Assembly: GCA_963815535.1 (NCBI GenBank)
Contig: CAWFGS010000001.1
Location: forward strand, 124,001 to 188,000
DNA length: 64,000 nt
From: CAWFGS01 sp963815535
GTDB lineage: Bacteria > Pseudomonadota > Alphaproteobacteria > Sphingomonadales > Sphingomonadaceae
Direction: 5' to 3'
The translations under genes and the position numbers were made by a program. The first letter of the stretch is position 1. Each line of letters starts with the position of its first letter. The notes under the pieces are model-generated. The model was not told the DNA's origin, ran no database searches, and saw only the letters and a program-made list of their open reading frames with translations. Below, one piece after another: positions 60,601 to 64,000 of this stretch.

Positions 60601-62326
60601 ATGAGCATCAATATCGGCCCGGCCGCACCGGACGACCTGCGTCCGAAAATCACCGTGATCGGCGTCGGCGGCGCGGGCGGCAACGCCATTGCCAACATGA
60701 TCGACGCGGAGATCGAGGGTGTCGATTTCATCGTCGCCAATACCGACGCGCAGGCGCTGAACATTTCCGTCGGCGGAAAAGCGCATCCAGCTTGGCCCTG
60801 AAATCACCGGCGGCCTGGGCGCGGGCGCACGTCCCGAAGTGGGCAAGGCTGCGGCGGAAGAAACCGTGCAGGATATCGAGGATGCGCTGGAGGGCGTGAA
60901 CATGTGCTTCATCGCGGCCGGTATGGGCGGCGGCACCGGAACCGGCGCTGCGCCGGTCATCGCGGAGGCCGCGCGGCGCAAGGGCGTGCTGACGGTGGGC
61001 GTCGTGACCAAGCCGTTCCTGTTCGAAGGCACGCGCCGGATGCGCGCGGCCGAAGCCGGGATCGAGGAATTGCAGCGTCACGTCGATACGCTGATCGTGA
61101 TTCCGAACCAGAACCTGTTCCTGATCGCCAAGGCCGACACGACATTCAAACAGGCGTTCGAACTGGCCGACGAAGTGCTGCAGCAGGGCGTGCGATCCAT
61201 CACCGATCTGATGGTGATGCCGGGCCTGATCAATCTCGATTTCGCCGATGTCCGCTCCGTGATGACCGAAATGGGCAAGGCGATGATGGGCACCGGCGAG
61301 GGCGAAGGCGAAAACCGCGCACTGGAAGCTGCGGAACATGCCATCGCCAATCCGCTGCTCGACGGCGTTTCGATGCAGGGCGCGAAAGGTGTCATCATCT
61401 CCATCATCGGCGGCGAGGACATGAAGCTGCTGGAAGTGGACGAGGCCGCCAATCACATCCGCGAACTGGTGGATGAAGATGCAAACATCATCTGGGGCTC
61501 CGCCTTCAATCCCGATCTCGACGGCAAGATCCGCGTGTCGGTGGTTGCCACCGGTATCGACGGCAGTGTGGAAATGCTGGAAGGGCGCAGTGAAAGCTAC
61601 TCGCAATCCGCGAACCGTGGCGGCCATTCGACCGCGCCAAAGCGGCCGGTGCTCGATTTGCCTCAAGACGATTACGGTGACGACCACAGCGACGATTTCG
61701 ACGCGGAGCCGGAACCCGCGCCGGTTTCCGCAATGGCCCGCCCCACGTCCGAAGATCGGTCGTCCATGTTGGAGCTTGGCGGGTCCATGCTCGATGACAA
61801 CGCCGACACCGATACCGATATCGACACCAGCGACGAGGGGGATTCTTTCGCCGACGATGCCGATGTCGATGGCATCGTCGATCCGCTGGCCGGGCTTCGT
61901 CAACCGGAAAGCGACGATGCTTTGCCGGAACCTGCGCCCAGTCGCCCGAAATCGTATGACGATACGCAATTCGGGTCGGACGGGGGTGCAGACACGGCAT
62001 CCGAAGCGCCGCTGGATTTGACGGAGACTGAGTCCAACACGCGCGAGAAGGCGTCCGACGATCTGCTCGATAATGCCGATAAGCTGTCGCGGCAGGACGA
62101 TGAGGCGGCGAAGCCTGCCTCGCCGCCGCTGCCCGGTGGCCGCCGACGCGGTCTGGTATCCGGGTCCGATGGCGGCAAGGATTCCGATGGTGCGGGCAGT
62201 ACGCTGTTCGAACGCATGGCAAACCTGTCCCGCGGCGGCAGCTCTTCCGATGATGACGATGACGACGATGGCGAGGGTGCTGCGTTGAGCATTCCACGTT
62301 TTCTGGGGCGTCAGAACAACCAATAG
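60601..62326 (+). CDS. ftsZ: cell division GTPase FtsZ with long acidic linker (one frameshift)
   Basis: Tubulin homologue that forms the Z ring. GTP site VGGAGGNAIANM and AGMGGGTGTGAAPVIAEAA; T7 loop LINLDFADVRSVMTEMG. The frame breaks near 60774, where one extra base separates ALNIS from AEKRIQLGPEITGG. The restored length is 574 residues. After the GTPase core (to about residue 325) comes a linker of over 200 residues rich in Asp, Ser and Pro with a run of seven Asp, then the conserved tail ALSIPRFLGRQNNQ that binds FtsA and other partners. The linker is much longer than the roughly 50 residues of E. coli. Confidence 0.96.
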
Positions 62327-62431
62327 CCGTTCGCGCGCGGTTCAGGCTGGGGCGGTCATTGCAAATGGCACGGCGTGGTCGCGGCGATGTTGGGCGATCG
62401 CATAAATGGTACGATACATTCCTGCGCGAGA

Positions 62432-64000
62432 ATGGTTTTGATCGATAGTTCGAACAGTTTGCGTTTGCTTGCTCTCGGCTTGGCCAGTGCGGCATTGGCG
62501 TTTGGCCAGCCCGACGATGCGTCCGCGCAGGGAATGGTCCAGCCCCTGCCGCCGGCTAGCATGGGCGACCTCAACACCGCCCTGACACGGCTGTCGCGCA
62601 ATGCCCGCGACGTCGATGCGCTGATCGATGCAGGCACGGCTTCGCTCGATCTGGGCGATATCGACGCGGCCATCGCGTTTTTCGGCAGGGCGGACGATCT
62701 TTCGCCTGGCAATGCGCGCGTGAAGGTCGGCCTTGCCGGGGCATTCGTCCGGTCGGAACGCCCGCTCGAAGCCTTGCGCCTGTTCGAGGAGGCGGAGCGC
62801 GCAGGCGCTTCGACGGTCCAACTGGCGGTGGAACGGGGCCTGGCCTTCGATCTTGTCGGCGACAATGCCAATGCACAGACGCAATATCGCACGGCGGTAT
62901 CGTTGAGGGCCAGCGACGAGGCGGTTCGGCGGTTGGCGCTGAGTCAAGCGATCGCAGGCGATCGGGCCGCGTTCGAGGCGACGATATTGCCATTGCTGGA
63001 ACGCCGCGACTTGTCGGGTTTCCGCACCCGCGCATTCGGTCTGGCGATTTTGGGGGAGGAGGCAGAGGCGGTTTCCATTGCGGAGACGGTGATGCCGCCC
63101 GCACTTGCGGCGCAGATCGTACCCTATTTGAGATTTATGCCACGGTTGACGCGAGCGCAGCAGGCGGCAGCCGGCAATCTCGGCATTTTTCCGCGCGCCG
63201 CCCAGATCGGTCGCGACGACCCCCGCATCGCATCCTACGCCGGTTCGACCGCGGCGCGTCCGGCTGCGGCATCCGGCGATGCGGTTCGCTTGGCCGATGC
63301 GCGGTTGGCCCCCGCCGGACGTGCTTTGGGTACGCCCGCAGCCACGCCGACGGCGACGACGGCGGCAGGGACAGCGACTGTCTCACCGGCGGCAACGGCG
63401 GCGCAAACCGAACAGCTTCCCGAACCCAGAGCGAAACGCCCGAACCGCCGTATTCGCACAGCACGCGCGCAGCGGGACAATTCGGGCGATCGGATGTCCG
63501 CCGCTCGCGCCAGAGCGCGACAGCGTATCGAGCGGGTTGCGCCGATCCGCGAAACGAATGCGGACCAGGACGGCCGGTTGGTCGTGCTGGACGGGGTTTC
63601 CAGCTTGCCCGCACCGGGCGCGAACACGCGCTCTCCCGCCGACACAACGCCGATTCCGATCCCGGTTCCAAGCGTAAGTGGGCCGGATGGTCCGGCGCTG
63701 GCTCGCGGGGAATTGCCCGCTCTCGGCGCGAACGGAACGGCAACGGGTTCGATCGCGGAACCTTCGATCGTTCCTGCCACACCGCCCGTGTCGAGCGCGG
63801 TTGCCGTGGTGCAAACAATTCCCGCAAACACGGGCGTTGCCGCAGCTGCGCGCCCCGGTTTCACCGCTGATGTCGTGCCCAGCACCGTTGCGCCTGCCGC
63901 CCGCGCGCCGGTTTCGCTGCCACCGCCTGAACCTGCATCGCTGGCGGAAGCATTCGCCGCTTTCGCCACGCCGAAACCGGCCACCGCGCCGCAGGGATCC
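62432..64000 (+). CDS. secreted TPR protein downstream of ftsZ, probably with a SPOR domain beyond the window; partial
   Basis: An open frame of 523 codons runs from ATG 62432 to the right edge without a stop. The N-terminus is a signal peptide (SLRLLALGLASAALAFG...ASAQG). TPR-like repeats follow (DALIDAGTASLDLGDIDAAI, FFGRADDLSPGNARVKVGLA, RSERPLEALRLFEEAERAG), then from about residue 260 a Pro/Ala/Thr-rich low-complexity region with basic patches. Relatives in this position often end in a peptidoglycan-binding SPOR domain; that part is outside the window. Likely an envelope or division factor, by context only. Confidence 0.7.
   Translation, partial: MVLIDSSNSLRLLALGLASAALAFGQPDDASAQGMVQPLPPASMGDLNTALTRLSRNARDVDALIDAGTASLDLGDIDAAIAFFGRADDLSPGNARVKVGLAGAFVRSERPLEALRLFEEAERAGASTVQLAVERGLAFDLVGDNANAQTQYRTAVSLRASDEAVRRLALSQAIAGDRAAFEATILPLLERRDLSGFRTRAFGLAILGEEAEAVSIAETVMPPALAAQIVPYLRFMPRLTRAQQAAAGNLGIFPRAAQIGRDDPRIASYAGSTAARPAAASGDAVRLADARLAPAGRALGTPAATPTATTAAGTATVSPAATAAQTEQLPEPRAKRPNRRIRTARAQRDNSGDRMSAARARARQRIERVAPIRETNADQDGRLVVLDGVSSLPAPGANTRSPADTTPIPIPVPSVSGPDGPALARGELPALGANGTATGSIAEPSIVPATPPVSSAVAVVQTIPANTGVAAAARPGFTADVVPSTVAPAARAPVSLPPPEPASLAEAFAAFATPKPATAPQGS

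Noticed and set aside
55600..60800. Degeneration of the division genes into pseudogenes
   Set aside because: Conserved motifs persist in all frames on either side of each break, and the genes are essential; sequence error explains it better.

Overview
The window is a chromosomal segment of a high-GC alphaproteobacterium, most likely Sphingomonadales and plausibly Erythrobacteraceae. The evidence is the split F1 ATP synthase operon (atpHAGDC without F0 genes), a very long acidic FtsZ linker ending in an IPRFLGRQNN-type tail, a TPR protein directly after ftsZ, a Bpt-TamA-TamB block, and the general protein flavour. The species cannot be named from the sequence alone. I saw no tRNA, rRNA, IS element, prophage or CRISPR array; this is core chromosome.

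Layout. 1-6.6 kb (minus strand): a GT-C type membrane glycosyltransferase cut by the left edge, then atpC, a small lipoprotein, atpD, a second small lipoprotein, atpG, a palindromic intergenic repeat, atpA and atpH. 6.8-20 kb: a TauD-type dioxygenase, Ada, a CPBP membrane protease, an iron-sulfur photolyase, a secreted metallopeptidase with TPRs, PriA, a DUF4197 lipoprotein, an amidohydrolase coupled to a 3-hydroxyisobutyrate dehydrogenase-like enzyme, and threonine ammonia-lyase. 20-27.5 kb: Bpt (N-degron aminoacyl transferase) followed by the TamA/TamB envelope assembly pair. 27.5-34.4 kb: an MFS pump, a membrane-anchored unknown, glnA and glnB behind a good sigma-54 site, argC overlapping a small SH3-like protein, and an M17 aminopeptidase. 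34.4-43 kb: an RsiV-like lipoprotein, Map, CcmBA, PCD, a stress protein, an SDR, AlkA, a 2Fe-2S ferredoxin with a coupled cysteine synthase, and two envelope proteins. 43.1-62.3 kb: a complete dcw cluster in canonical order, mraZ-rsmH-ftsL-ftsI-murE-murF-mraY-murD-ftsW-murG-murC-murB-ddl-ftsQ-ftsA-ftsZ. Most junctions overlap by 1-4 bases, so it reads as one polycistron that makes lipid II and builds the divisome. The right edge cuts a secreted TPR protein.

Data quality dominates interpretation. About two dozen genes, including atpA, atpD, atpG, ftsA, ftsZ, murB and murC, are broken by roughly fifty one- or two-base frameshifts. Many sit at short G/C or A/T runs, and deleting or adding a single base restores conserved protein. 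Because essential genes are hit, I treat these as sequence or assembly errors, annotate each gene over its full span and give the approximate break points. About twenty breaks crowd into 55.6-60.8 kb, while 43.1-53.0 kb is clean.

I did not find a convincing undescribed system. The most interesting non-coding signals are a four-fold 10-bp repeat upstream of mraZ that fits an MraZ operator, a near-consensus sigma-54 promoter for glnB, and the palindromic element inside the atp operon. Among proteins, the two small lipoproteins inside the atp operon deserve attention.
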